Source: CAYSJU01 sp964431495 (GTDB lineage Bacteria > Omnitrophota > Gorgyraeia > Tantalellales > Tantalellaceae). Taken from it: a stretch of DNA of 58,552 bases. The notes beneath the pieces are model-generated. The model had not been told where the DNA came from and did not search any database. It saw nothing but the letters and a program-made list of their open reading frames with translations. The stretch spans positions 1-58,552 of the forward strand of contig CAYSJU010000011.1 in the NCBI GenBank assembly GCA_964431495.1, given 5' to 3'. The translations under genes and the position numbers were made by a program. This document shows positions 43,055 to 52,597 of this stretch, in pieces (position 1 is the first letter of the stretch; the number at the start of each line of letters is the position of its first letter).

Positions 43055-43988
43055 TGACTGCTCCTTTCGCGTAAAGCGCGCTCGAGAGTATCTTCACGCA
43101 TAACTCCGTGAAATCAATACCGGCCGCTCTGGCTGCCTTGGGAAGAAGGCTCTTTTCCGTAAGCCCTGGTATCGTGTTGATCTCAAGAACGAAGATCTCA
43201 CCGTTCTCGTCCATTCTCATGTCTACCCGTGAAAAGCCCACGCAACCGAGACAGGCGTGAGCGGCTACCCCGATCTCCTGTGCCATTTGATAAACCTCCC
43301 TTTCGATCCTAGCCGGGACGACATATTCCGTGTCAGGATCCTCGTACTTGGCGCTGAAATCATATAACCCATGCGACGCGATCACTTCGACTACCGGAAG
43401 AGCTTCATTCTGCAATATTCCTACGGTCAGTTCCCTGCCACGTATATACTTCTCTATGATCGCACTTCCGCCGCAGGCCATGGCCTTTTCAACAGCAGCC
43501 GGAAGATCCTCCGGCGAGGGAACAATGGTAATCCCGATGCTTGAACCCTCATAGCGTGGCTTGACAACGCATGGAAAATGGACAGCCGTATCCGGCATGT
43601 CATCTCCGGAGTGAACCACTGTGTAATCCGGAACCTTCAGGCCGTTCTTGACAAATCTCTTTTTCGATGCCAGCTTGTCCATGGCAAAGGCTGAAGCCTC
43701 TGGATCAGACCCTGTATACGGCACCTCCTTAAGGGCGAGCATCTCCTGCATGGTCCCGTCTTCCCCAAATTTACCGTGCAGGGCGATAAACGCCATTTCT
43801 ATTGCATGGGTGTCCAGAAAGGAAACTGTTTCTTCTCTGACATCAATAAAAACCGTTTCCAGTCCCGCCTTCTTAAGGGCCTTAAAAACAGCTTTTCCGC
43901 TTTTAATGCTTATATCTCTTTCGCTGGAACACCCGCCGGCAAGCACTCCTATGCGGTAATCCTTTAAGACATCGATTTCTGTGGTCAA
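42984..43988 (-). CDS. ddl: D-alanine-D-alanine ligase
   Basis: ATP-grasp ligase that makes the D-Ala-D-Ala dipeptide for MurF. Family signatures include IGVLAGGCSSERDISIKSG at the N-terminus, ALHGKFGEDGTMQEML, KPRYEGSSIGI, EKYIRGRELTVGIL and FVLEINTIPGLTEKSLLPKAA. The 334-residue protein has a roughly 30-residue charged tail beyond the usual end, and that tail overlaps the ftsQ reading frame. The start is TTG with AAGGGG upstream, the only candidate giving a complete first strand. Confidence 0.96.
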   Translation of the reverse strand: MTTEIDVLKDYRIGVLAGGCSSERDISIKSGKAVFKALKKAGLETVFIDVREETVSFLDTHAIEMAFIALHGKFGEDGTMQEMLALKEVPYTGSDPEASAFAMDKLASKKRFVKNGLKVPDYTVVHSGDDMPDTAVHFPCVVKPRYEGSSIGITIVPSPEDLPAAVEKAMACGGSAIIEKYIRGRELTVGILQNEALPVVEVIASHGLYDFSAKYEDPDTEYVVPARIEREVYQMAQEIGVAAHACLGCVGFSRVDMRMDENGEIFVLEINTIPGLTEKSLLPKAARAAGIDFTELCVKILSSALYAKGAVSGEKKEDTKTEDTRKKIPSGQSS

Positions 43989-44037
43989 ATTTACCCCTTA
44001 TCTTGCGAATAGGTTACCTGATACCCCCTCGTGATTA

Positions 44038-44958
44038 TCAAAGCACCTCTATCTCGGGGACAAGGTCGATCGAAAAATCCGTCCGGACCTTATCCCGCAC
44101 TTCGCGTATAAGCGTTTTTACCTCTTTTGCGCTCGCGTTACCTGAATTGACTATAAAATTAGCATGTTTTTGTGAAATAACGGCACCGCCGCATCCCGCG
44201 TCTTTCATTCCTGCTTTCTCGATCAATTCCGCGCTTTTGTATTTGCTGTTTTTCGGATTTTTGAAAATACACCCCAGGGTTTTCTGGTCCAGTGGCTGTG
44301 ACCGCAGCTTTTCAAGGAAAAACCCCTGCATCTTTTCCCTGAGCTCGCTCAAAGGCATTTCCTTTAACCCAAAGACAGCCTCTATGATTATATCTTCTTT
44401 GTTGAATGAAGACCTTCTGTATCCAAATGAGATGCCCCTTTTTTCCAGATTTCTGATATTCCCTTTATCATCGATAAACTTGACCCTGACCAGACAGTTG
44501 CTTATCGCTGACTTATACCCCGCGTTCATGACAAGCGCGCCTCCTATTGTTCCGGGAATGCCTACAAGGCCTTCGAGTCCGGAAAGGCCCCTGGCACAGC
44601 ACAGGGATATAAAAGGGGCCAGCTTTTCACCCGCTCCGACCGAGACCTCACAGCCATCAAATTTTTTATGTGTAAAATATTCACTCGCCAGGTTTATGGC
44701 TACCGCGTCCATGTGTCCGTCAGGCATCAGGACATTGCTTCCATTTCCTATAACGAACGTTCGCACCCCCGCGTCGTGCAGGAGGACCACTGTTTCCCGC
44801 AGCTCTTCCGGAGTAGCAGGCACATACCACGCGGACACGCTGCCGCCTATGAACATGGTGCTGTGCCCCGCAAGCCTTTCATCAAACGAAACATGACTTC
44901 CGTTATTTTCACACAGTATTGCCAGCGTATCTTTTATTATTCTATCCACCTTTTCCAC
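44038..44958 (-). CDS. murB: UDP-N-acetylenolpyruvoylglucosamine reductase
   Basis: FAD enzyme that completes UDP-MurNAc by NADPH reduction. The FAD-binding region FVIGNGSNVLMPDG and the motif GLVGIPGTIGGALVMNAG are clear, as is the C-terminal AGMKDAGCGGAVISQKHANFIVN region carrying the catalytic Ser/Glu side. At 306 residues it is a compact, type II-like MurB. It overlaps murC by 17 nt. Confidence 0.96.
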   Translation of the reverse strand: MEKVDRIIKDTLAILCENNGSHVSFDERLAGHSTMFIGGSVSAWYVPATPEELRETVVLLHDAGVRTFVIGNGSNVLMPDGHMDAVAINLASEYFTHKKFDGCEVSVGAGEKLAPFISLCCARGLSGLEGLVGIPGTIGGALVMNAGYKSAISNCLVRVKFIDDKGNIRNLEKRGISFGYRRSSFNKEDIIIEAVFGLKEMPLSELREKMQGFFLEKLRSQPLDQKTLGCIFKNPKNSKYKSAELIEKAGMKDAGCGGAVISQKHANFIVNSGNASAKEVKTLIREVRDKVRTDFSIDLVPEIEVL

Positions 44959-46315
44959 TTTTTTGTATTTCTTCTACCAGCGGACGGGAGATATCTCCTA
45001 TATCGCCTGCCCCCAGAACGAGGATGGTATCTTTTTCTTGCACTATGCCGGTCAAGAATCCGGGTATTTCCTCTTTTCTCATAAAGTCGACCAGCTTGAA
45101 TCTGGCGCTATCGATCCTTTCATAAATATCCCTGATGCCGATCCCTTCTCCAGGATCTTCATCAGCGGAATAGATATCGGTCAGGATCAGGATGTCTGAC
45201 CCGTGAAAGCAATAAAGAAAATCTTCAGCAAGGTCCCTTGTCCTGCTGAACCGATGGGGCTGAAAAATCGTGATGACCCTTCCTCTGCCGTATCCGCGAG
45301 CCGCCTCTATCACTGACCTTAACTCTGTCGGATGATGCGCGTAGTCCTCGAATACTTCTATACTACCGATTTTGCCGATCAAGTCAAACCGTCTTTTAAC
45401 GTTTTTAAAAGACTTGACCGCTTCAGCGCTTCTTTCGAATTCAAGGCCCATCTCCATGCAGAGTGCCATGGCGCTGAGAATGTTCGTGACATTATACCGA
45501 CCCATAAGAGAACTGGCAACCGTGCCGGACGATCTACCGTTTTTTAGGAGGTCGAACTTTATGGACCTGTCAAAGGTTGTATTCCTGCAGGAATACCTAA
45601 AAGAATCGCGAAATCCGATATCTATTCTTCTTGCCCGTGCTTTTGATGAGATATTCCTCAAAAGGCGGTCTTCACCGTTGAATACAAGTATGCCGTCTGA
45701 ACGGATATGGCTGATGAATTGTCCATATGCTTTAACAAGGTGCTCCATTGAACCGTAATTCTCCATATGCTCCCGTTCAATGTTCGTGACGATGGCGTGG
45801 CTTACCCTTATGTCCCGGAAAAACCCGTCGCTCTCGTCGATCTCCGATACAATAAGGTCATCACGTCCCTTTTTAGCATTGCCGTTAAAAGAGTCCACTT
45901 CCCCGCCAATGATGGCAGTTGGATCCATGCCGCAGCATTCCATGATATGCGCTACCAGGGCGGACGTTGTAGTCTTGCCGTGCGTTCCGGTCACGCCTAT
46001 GGATACGCGCGCTTCGCCCAGGACCTCTTTCAGCATCTCGGAACGGGAAATAACTGGAATGTCCAGCTCCCTTGCCCTTTTCAGTTCGGGATTATCGTCG
46101 CGTATGCAGAAAGACCTGATCACAAGGTCCATATCAACGGATATGTTCAGGCGATCATGCCCACTGGATATATCGGCTCCCTTGCGCATCAGCTTTTCTG
46201 TCAGGTTGTTCGGCCTCAGGTCTGAACCGGTCACTTCCCCTCCCCTGGCAAGACATATCTCAGCCAGGGCGCTCATCCCTATTCCGCCGATCCCTATAAA
46301 GTGAATTTTCGTCAT
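44942..46315 (-). CDS. murC: UDP-N-acetylmuramate-L-alanine ligase
   Basis: Adds L-Ala to UDP-MurNAc. The N-terminal IHFIGIGGIGMSALAEI is the MurC-specific nucleotide loop, GTHGKTTTSALVAHI the ATP site, and DYAHHPTELRSVI the C-terminal domain motif. 457 residues is standard. It lies 14 bp after murG. Confidence 0.98.
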   Translation of the reverse strand: MTKIHFIGIGGIGMSALAEICLARGGEVTGSDLRPNNLTEKLMRKGADISSGHDRLNISVDMDLVIRSFCIRDDNPELKRARELDIPVISRSEMLKEVLGEARVSIGVTGTHGKTTTSALVAHIMECCGMDPTAIIGGEVDSFNGNAKKGRDDLIVSEIDESDGFFRDIRVSHAIVTNIEREHMENYGSMEHLVKAYGQFISHIRSDGILVFNGEDRLLRNISSKARARRIDIGFRDSFRYSCRNTTFDRSIKFDLLKNGRSSGTVASSLMGRYNVTNILSAMALCMEMGLEFERSAEAVKSFKNVKRRFDLIGKIGSIEVFEDYAHHPTELRSVIEAARGYGRGRVITIFQPHRFSRTRDLAEDFLYCFHGSDILILTDIYSADEDPGEGIGIRDIYERIDSARFKLVDFMRKEEIPGFLTGIVQEKDTILVLGAGDIGDISRPLVEEIQKSGKGG

Positions 46316-46329
46316 ATCGCGATCCGTGT

Positions 46330-47436
46330 TTATTTGCGACTTTCGGCCAGTTTAACTACTTCCGCTGCCAGCTTTTGCCCTGCGCCCGGATTAGCCAGTC
46401 CGGTAGCCGCCTCATACATGTTCCTCCATTTTTCTCTGTCCGTCAAGATTTTTATAACATCTTCCGCAAGTCCATCCGCAGACAGATCTCGTTCTTCCTT
46501 ATGCAGGGCAGCCTCCTTTTGTGAAAAATATACCGCGTTAGACCGCTGGTTATTCCTGGAGCTGGGATAAGGCACAAGTATCATGGGCTTTGAATAGAAC
46601 GCGAGCTCAAAGATGGCCGCGGCGCCGGAACGGCTTATTGCCAGGTCGCAAAGACTGTAGGCGTGGTCGATCCTGTCCAGGAACGAGAACACCTTTGCTG
46701 GCACGCTGTTTTCCGAGTATGAACGTGTTATATTCTCGAAATCCCTACTGCCAGTCAGATGGATAAACTGGAACTCCCCCGGTTGCCTCTCGTTCATAAG
46801 ACAAGCCGCTTTTGATGCGACAGTATTGAGGGAGGTCGATCCCTGACTGCCTCCCATTACAAGGACGGTCTGCCTGTCAGGAGAAAGTCCAAGATAGCGC
46901 GCGGCTTCTCGTTTATCGTTCGAGAGCAGCTCTAAACGAATGGGATTACCCGTAAAGACCACGGTGCCACGGGCGTCAGGAAAACATTCAGCGGTTTCCT
47001 CAAAGCTGACCGCTACACGGTCGGCCTTCCGGCTTAACATACTGTTGGCCCTTCCCGGCAGAAAATTCTGTTCATGGATCAAAACGGGGATATGAAGGCG
47101 CCCTGCGCACTTAACAATAGCTCCCGAAGAATACCCGCCAAATCCGACCACGACATCCGGTTTTATCTTAAAAAGCAGGAACGTTGACACCACAGTATCT
47201 AAAATAAATTTGAACGTAAAAACAAGCCAGCGGATTGGGCGGAAACCAAAAGGCATGGGATTTACTGACAGGAAAAACGCGGGATGTTTTGACTTGTCCA
47301 GAATCTTCCTGTCCAGGCCGCGTTTGCTGGATACGAAAAAAATGTCCCTCACTCCTGTCTTCTCCAGTTCTGAAGCAAGAGCAATGGATGGAAAGATATG
47401 TCCGCCGCTTCCGCCCGCCGCAAGGATGACCTTCAT
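46330..47436 (-). CDS. murG: MurG, lipid II-forming GlcNAc transferase
   Basis: Peripheral membrane GT28 enzyme that converts lipid I to lipid II. It has the N-terminal glycine loop AAGGSGGHIFPSIALA, VVGFGGYSSG, the second glycine-rich loop VMGGSQGSTSLN and the donor-site region DLAISRSGAAAIFELAFYSKP. 368 residues, normal. Its start follows the ftsW stop by one base. Confidence 0.97.
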   Translation of the reverse strand: MKVILAAGGSGGHIFPSIALASELEKTGVRDIFFVSSKRGLDRKILDKSKHPAFFLSVNPMPFGFRPIRWLVFTFKFILDTVVSTFLLFKIKPDVVVGFGGYSSGAIVKCAGRLHIPVLIHEQNFLPGRANSMLSRKADRVAVSFEETAECFPDARGTVVFTGNPIRLELLSNDKREAARYLGLSPDRQTVLVMGGSQGSTSLNTVASKAACLMNERQPGEFQFIHLTGSRDFENITRSYSENSVPAKVFSFLDRIDHAYSLCDLAISRSGAAAIFELAFYSKPMILVPYPSSRNNQRSNAVYFSQKEAALHKEERDLSADGLAEDVIKILTDREKWRNMYEAATGLANPGAGQKLAAEVVKLAESRK

Positions 47437-47437
47437 A

Positions 47438-48523
47438 TCATTCGGCCCTTCTTGAAATGTTAAGAAGCAATCCCATGGCCGCCAGGTGGACTACGAGCGA
47501 ACTTCCACCATAACTGATGAACGGCAGCGGGAGTCCTTTTGTCGGCAGCGCTCCCAGGGAGACCCCGATATTGACAATGACCTCAAAGGCCATCATCACG
47601 CTTATGCCGAGAACGACCCTGGACATGAAAAGCTCTTTCAGCTTTAATGAGACACTTAAGGAATACCAAATCAAGACCGCGAAAAGAACGAGAACCGCGG
47701 TCGCTCCAAGAAATCCCAATTCCTCTCCGATAATTGAATATATAAAATCCGTATGCGAGTTGGGCAAATAGAACAGCTTCTGCTTTGACCCGCCTAATCC
47801 CACTCCCATTATCCCTCCGGAACCCAGCGCGATAAACGACTGTATGAGCTGAAATCCCGTTCCCTTTGGGTCCGCCCAGGGGCTGATAAAAACAAGGATC
47901 CTTTTCAAACGGTAAGGCGCGATGATTATGGCAAGCCACAAGAGCGGTATTGCTCCTGCTATGACAGATCCCAGGTGCACGAATCTCGCGCCGGAGGCGA
48001 ACAGGATGACCGATCCTATAAATCCCACAGCAACAGTCGTTCCCAGATCGGGCTCCATTACGATAAGCCCCATTGTAAGACAGACAACTAAAAAGGCTGG
48101 TAAGAACCCCAGTTTAAGGTCGAACATCAGGTATCTTTTTCGGGCCGTGAAGTCCGCCAGATAGATAATAACGGCCAGTTTAGCGATCTCCGAAGGCTGG
48201 ATCCCTAAACCCGGTATGCGTATCCACCTCTGCGCGCCGCCGGCGCGTGTCCCTATACCCGGTATAAGCACGGCAATGAGAAGAACAAGAGCTCCAAGCA
48301 TGATCAGCCGGGCATGCTCACGAATGAATTCGGACGGAACGACCATAAAAAAAACAGCGGCAGTGAGGCCGATCAGCAGAAAAAAAAGATGGCGTTTCAC
48401 GAAATACAGGCTGTCGCCAAATGTGTTATGGGCATAAACAGCGCTTGAGGAATATATCATGACGACCCCCACCATGAGCAATATTGATACGGTCAAAAGG
48501 ACTACTTTCGCGCTTCTGTTCAC
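47438..48523 (-). CDS. ftsW: FtsW, SEDS septal glycosyltransferase
   Basis: Divisome glycosyltransferase partner of FtsI. About ten membrane segments, YSSSAVYA in the first, RWIRIPGLGIQPSEIAKLA, the loop HTDFIYSIIGEELG and C-terminal LPLPFISYGGSSLV. The frame opens at a GTG at 48547, but the GTG at 48523 has GAGGGG eight bases upstream and gives the usual short basic N-terminus (MNRSAKVV); I use it. The gap to murD holds a dispersed inverted repeat. Confidence 0.96.
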   Translation of the reverse strand: MNRSAKVVLLTVSILLMVGVVMIYSSSAVYAHNTFGDSLYFVKRHLFFLLIGLTAAVFFMVVPSEFIREHARLIMLGALVLLIAVLIPGIGTRAGGAQRWIRIPGLGIQPSEIAKLAVIIYLADFTARKRYLMFDLKLGFLPAFLVVCLTMGLIVMEPDLGTTVAVGFIGSVILFASGARFVHLGSVIAGAIPLLWLAIIIAPYRLKRILVFISPWADPKGTGFQLIQSFIALGSGGIMGVGLGGSKQKLFYLPNSHTDFIYSIIGEELGFLGATAVLVLFAVLIWYSLSVSLKLKELFMSRVVLGISVMMAFEVIVNIGVSLGALPTKGLPLPFISYGGSSLVVHLAAMGLLLNISRRAE

Positions 48524-48566
48524 ACCCCCAGCCCCTCTGTTTGACACTTCTTTCCAGCTATCAGTC

Positions 48567-48619
48567 GTCAGAAGTCAGAATACAGAAATATATCTATCCT
48601 CTGCCCCCTGTCTTCTGAC
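48567..48619. repeat. Inverted repeat GTCAGAAGTCAG / CTGTCTTCTGAC
   Basis: Arms at 48567-48578 and 48608-48619 pair at 11 of 12 positions around a 29-nt centre. It sits in the ftsW-murD gap. No T-tract follows on the minus strand. Confidence 0.55.
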
Positions 48620-48669
48620 TTTTGAACAAACGCCATGCACCATGCCAATGGCTAATCCCCATCCAGCAT

Positions 48670-50019
48670 CTATAATCCAGAATCTGAACACTCAGCTATC
48701 TCTCTTTGAAAAAGCGCTCCCCTCTCCTTGTAATTGGAGAACATATCAAAACTTGAACACATGGGTGATAACAGGACCACATCTCCGGTATCCGATTCCG
48801 TCGACGCAAGCCTTACGGCTTCCTTCATTGTATTAACCGTAATGACCGGAACGGACCCAGCAAAGACCTTTTTTATTTTCTCCCGGGCCTCGCCTATTAC
48901 CACCATGGCCTTTACCTTTTCCTTGACAAGAGGAAGAATAGAACTGTAGTCCCCACCTTTGTCTCTCCCGCCTGCTATAAGCACTGCTTTTGTGTCCAGA
49001 GATTCTAGCGCCCGTCTCGTGGCATCGATATTCGTGGCCTTTGAATCATCGATATATTCAACGCCATTCCGTATCAGCACGCTTTCAAAGCGGTGTTCCA
49101 GCCCCCGGAACCCCATTATTCCTTTTCTTATATCAGCGAGAGAGGCACCCATGATCCTGGACACTATAATGGAGGACATCACATTTTCCATATTGTGTCC
49201 GCCTTTTATCGGCACTTCTGATGTGTTCATGATGACGACAGGACCACCGGGACTTTTGTACACTATCCTGCCGTCTTCTATTACTGCCGGACCCGTATTA
49301 TGGCTGAAAAAGACAACATTGCTCCTGACTCTATTTAACAGTTCATTCCCCTGGAGGTCCCTGTGGACCACGGCCCAGTCATTTTTATCCTGATTAGCGA
49401 AGATCCTCAGTTTCTCATTTTTGTAATCATCATAGGTATGGTGCCTCTCATAGTGGTCTTCCGTAATATTTAAAAGAACCGCGATTTGGGGTTTGAAGCG
49501 CTTCACGGTCTCCAGCTGAAAGGAGCTGACCTCTACCACCGCGACACTATTAACATCCAGTTCTTCGACCTTGCTTATAAAAGGAGGGCCTATATTCCCG
49601 CATGTGACGACATGCCTGCCGGAAACGGATAAGATATTACCTATAAGTTCGGTCGTGGTGCTTTTTCCGTTGGTCCCGGTCACCGCGACGACCGGAGCGC
49701 GGCAGAACATAAATCCCAGCTCTAATTCCCCTATCACAGGAACATCTGCCGGCAATACAGTCGACAGCTCACGGGATCTAATGTCTGCGCCCGGCGAAAC
49801 TACGATAATATCAGCGCCAGCGCAAAAATCCTTTGTGTGCTTTCCAGTCTCGATCTGAACAGGGTATTTTTTCAGCATTTCCGCGCGCTCGCGCATGTCG
49901 GGGTCCCGGCCTTCATCCGTGACCTTGATCATTGCGCCCTTTTGAGCGAGAAACGCCGCCGAAGCGTAACCGCTCGAGCCCAGGCCGATTATCAAAACCT
50001 TTTTATCTCTAAAATCCAT
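48670..50019 (-). CDS. murD: UDP-N-acetylmuramoylalanine-D-glutamate ligase
   Basis: Adds D-Glu to UDP-MurNAc-L-Ala. It has VLIIGLGSSGYASA at the N-terminus, the ATP loop GTNGKSTTTELIGNIL, the central NITEDHYERHHTYDDY and the C-terminal LIAGGRDKGGDYS and LLSPMCSSFDMFSNYKERG. A TTG four codons upstream (50031) is open, but the ATG at 50019 (MDFRDKKVL) is where the family begins. Neither has a recognisable ribosome site. An AT-rich repeat lies just upstream. Confidence 0.97.
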   Translation of the reverse strand: MDFRDKKVLIIGLGSSGYASAAFLAQKGAMIKVTDEGRDPDMRERAEMLKKYPVQIETGKHTKDFCAGADIIVVSPGADIRSRELSTVLPADVPVIGELELGFMFCRAPVVAVTGTNGKSTTTELIGNILSVSGRHVVTCGNIGPPFISKVEELDVNSVAVVEVSSFQLETVKRFKPQIAVLLNITEDHYERHHTYDDYKNEKLRIFANQDKNDWAVVHRDLQGNELLNRVRSNVVFFSHNTGPAVIEDGRIVYKSPGGPVVIMNTSEVPIKGGHNMENVMSSIIVSRIMGASLADIRKGIMGFRGLEHRFESVLIRNGVEYIDDSKATNIDATRRALESLDTKAVLIAGGRDKGGDYSSILPLVKEKVKAMVVIGEAREKIKKVFAGSVPVITVNTMKEAVRLASTESDTGDVVLLSPMCSSFDMFSNYKERGALFQREIAECSDSGL

Positions 50020-50035
50020 TATTTTCAACAAGGAA

Positions 50036-50089
50036 GCGAAAAAGTTAAAAGTAAAAACGAAAAATTGTAATTAAGAGTTAAAAATTTGT
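50036..50089. repeat. AT-rich dispersed repeat, copy 3 (diverged)
   Basis: GCGAAAAAGTTAAAAG, then TAAAAACGAAAAATTGTAAT and GTTAAAAATTTG align with the repeats at 25508 and 42166 but with several substitutions. It lies between murD and mraY in a 130-bp gap. Confidence 0.6.
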
Positions 50090-50149
50090 TTTCCATCTAA
50101 TCTAATGCGGGAAACCCTTGTCTTCTTCTCGTTTGCGTTAACTCTCTTT

Positions 50150-51238
50150 CTAGCGGACCTTTAACGAAGCCATACCCAGAAGGGCTAAGATCGCAGAAAT
50201 AATCCAGAACCGTATGGTTATCTTGGACTCTGGTAACCCTTTTAATTGAAAATGGTGATGGATCGGCGCCATGAGGAATATACGCTTTCCGCTGGTCCTG
50301 TAGGAAAGTACCTGCAGGACGACCGACATCGATTCCATCACGAATATGCCGCCTACTATCAGCAAAAGGACCTCTTTCTTAAGCAAAACACTGATGATCG
50401 CGATAGACCCGCCCAACGAAAGCGCCCCCGTGTCTCCCATGAACACGGTCGCTGGATGGCCGTTGAACCAGAGGAATCCTAACCCGGCGCCTACCATGGC
50501 AGCGCAGAAGCATGTCAGTTCCCCGGCCCCGGGAAGATAAAAAACATAGAGGTAGTCGCTTATAACGGCGTTCCCGGTCACATAGGACATGATGGCGTAT
50601 GTCATCGCTACAAAGAGCGTGCAGCCGATTGCCAGGCCGTCAAGCCCGTCTGTCAGGTTCACGGCATTAGAAGCGCCGACTATTACAAACCAGATGAATA
50701 TTATATAAAAGATCCCGAGGTTGATAACGGCCTTCTTAATAAACGGGAAATAGAGATCACCCCCCAGTCCGCTGTTGCGTATGACAAAAAAGCCGATTAT
50801 AAGGGCCAGGACGGTCTGTCCGGCAAGCTTAGTGAACGCCTGTAACCCTTTAGCGCTCCTGCTTCTCAATTTGATGTAATCGTCAAGAAAACCCACGATA
50901 CCCAGCCATACCATGCCTCCGAGGACAAGGATGACAAAATCATTATCGATACGGCACCACAAGAGGGACGATATGACAACGGAAAGTATGATGAGAAGGC
51001 CACCCATAGTGGGAACCCCTTCCTTTGATCTGAGAAATTCCTCCAGATCTCCCACATGTTTCTTCCTGACATACTGGCCTATCTTCAACTGCTTGAGCCA
51101 TTTTATTATTACCGGGCCGAAGACCATGCAGATGATAAAAGATGTCACTGCAGCCATGCTGGCCCGGAACGAGATGTATTTGAAAATGTTAAAACCGAAC
51201 CAGAGGTCTCTTAACGGGAACAGGACATGGTAAAACAT
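50150..51238 (-). CDS. mraY: MraY, phospho-MurNAc-pentapeptide translocase
   Basis: Makes lipid I from UDP-MurNAc-pentapeptide and undecaprenyl phosphate. Ten membrane segments with KEGVPTMGG and the aspartate signatures LDDYIKLRS, NLTDGLDGLAIG and FMGDTGALSLGG. The C-terminal APIHHHFQLKG motif is intact. 362 residues, typical. The start overlaps murF by 28 nt. Confidence 0.98.
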   Translation of the reverse strand: MFYHVLFPLRDLWFGFNIFKYISFRASMAAVTSFIICMVFGPVIIKWLKQLKIGQYVRKKHVGDLEEFLRSKEGVPTMGGLLIILSVVISSLLWCRIDNDFVILVLGGMVWLGIVGFLDDYIKLRSRSAKGLQAFTKLAGQTVLALIIGFFVIRNSGLGGDLYFPFIKKAVINLGIFYIIFIWFVIVGASNAVNLTDGLDGLAIGCTLFVAMTYAIMSYVTGNAVISDYLYVFYLPGAGELTCFCAAMVGAGLGFLWFNGHPATVFMGDTGALSLGGSIAIISVLLKKEVLLLIVGGIFVMESMSVVLQVLSYRTSGKRIFLMAPIHHHFQLKGLPESKITIRFWIISAILALLGMASLKVR

Positions 51239-52584
51239 TTTATTATCCCCTCCATTCTTGCGCTGCGGGAGCCCTTAAGAAGCACTACGTCAGACGGGCC
51301 GGCTAATTCCCGGATGACCCTTGCAGCATCTTCACGGTCTTTAGCGCAAAAGACCCTGTTCTCATTCATGCCTCCCGATAACGCGCCCCTTGCCACGAAT
51401 TTTGCGAGATCGCCCACGGTTATCAGAAAATCAATATTTTTCGACGCAATGCTCTTTCCTATCTTTTTGTGGAGTTCAGCCGCACGTTCACCCAGCTCGA
51501 GCATATCACCCGCGATCACGCTCTTTTTTCCGTCCGTAACGATATTTTTAAGGACGTCAAGCGCGCATTCAAAAGAGTCCGGGTTAGCGTTATACGCATC
51601 ATTTATAAAGACAATATCGTTTACTGAGATCCTTTCAAGCCTCATCCGGGGCAGGGATACTTCACTCATGGTTTTTCTTATTGATGCGTAGTCGATCCCG
51701 AAACAGGCGGCCACGCAAGCGGCAGCCGCGGCGTTGTAAACGTTATGTTCCCCCTCTACCGGTATAAAAAGCCTCTCCCCGTTAAGGCAAAAATCGTAAC
51801 CGCCTCCGGACTTTTTGATGTCGGTTATCCGGAAATCACAATCAGATGACCTGCCGAAAAACTTTATATCCATCTTCCCGGTTATACCGGAAAGATGGGC
51901 GTCATCTCCGTTCAGAAAGGCTGCTCCTGAACCGGGCAGGTATTCCAGGAGGCCGGCCTTTTCCCGGAACACGCCTTTACGGTCGCCGAAGAACTCAATA
52001 TGTGCGTCCCCGATGTTCGTTATCACAGCCGCGTCTGGCGAAGTTATCCCGGCAAGAGCGGCGATCTCTCCGGGGTGATTGCTTCCGAGTTCAATGACCG
52101 CTATATCATGTGACGGTTCGAGATCAAACAACGTGAGGCTTACCCCTATCAAATTGTTATATGTTCCAGGACTTTTCAGCGGCCGATACCGGGAAGAAAG
52201 CAAACCGGACAGGATCTCTTTTAAAGTGGTCTTCCCGTTGGTGCCAGTTATGCAGATAACCGGGATCCCTGACCTTTTTCTGATATACTCAGCGATCTTC
52301 CCCATCGCCCGAAACGTATCATCCACGATGATAAGGTGATCGACTTCATTCCCATACCCCCGGGCTGCCGGATACTCAGCAATGATCCCACCAGCACCTT
52401 TTTTTATTGCCTCGGGTATATAATCATGGCCGTTGAAATTCCTGCCTTTCAGGGCGATGAAGAACTCCCCGGTTTTTATTGTCCTTGTATCTATGGAAAG
52501 TCCATCTACGGGCATATCCTCATCTGCTGAAAAAATTCTGGCACCAGTTGTCTGAGCGATCTCGCGGACAGTAAGATTTATCAT
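51211..52584 (-). CDS. murF: MurF, D-Ala-D-Ala adding ligase
   Basis: Adds the D-Ala-D-Ala dipeptide made by Ddl. N-terminal domain DGLSIDTRTIKTGEFFIALKG, ATP loop GTNGKTTLKEILSGLL, VIELGSNHPGEI and INDAYNANPDS, all MurF-type. 457 residues, normal. It follows murE by 13 bp. Confidence 0.97.
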   Translation of the reverse strand: MINLTVREIAQTTGARIFSADEDMPVDGLSIDTRTIKTGEFFIALKGRNFNGHDYIPEAIKKGAGGIIAEYPAARGYGNEVDHLIIVDDTFRAMGKIAEYIRKRSGIPVICITGTNGKTTLKEILSGLLSSRYRPLKSPGTYNNLIGVSLTLFDLEPSHDIAVIELGSNHPGEIAALAGITSPDAAVITNIGDAHIEFFGDRKGVFREKAGLLEYLPGSGAAFLNGDDAHLSGITGKMDIKFFGRSSDCDFRITDIKKSGGGYDFCLNGERLFIPVEGEHNVYNAAAAACVAACFGIDYASIRKTMSEVSLPRMRLERISVNDIVFINDAYNANPDSFECALDVLKNIVTDGKKSVIAGDMLELGERAAELHKKIGKSIASKNIDFLITVGDLAKFVARGALSGGMNENRVFCAKDREDAARVIRELAGPSDVVLLKGSRSARMEGIIKCFTMSCSR

Positions 52585-52597
52585 ATCGGTCTCGTTA

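Noticed and set aside
50020..50031. TTG start of murD at 50031
   Set aside because: It has no ribosome site and adds four residues not present in the family; the ATG at 50019 is preferred.
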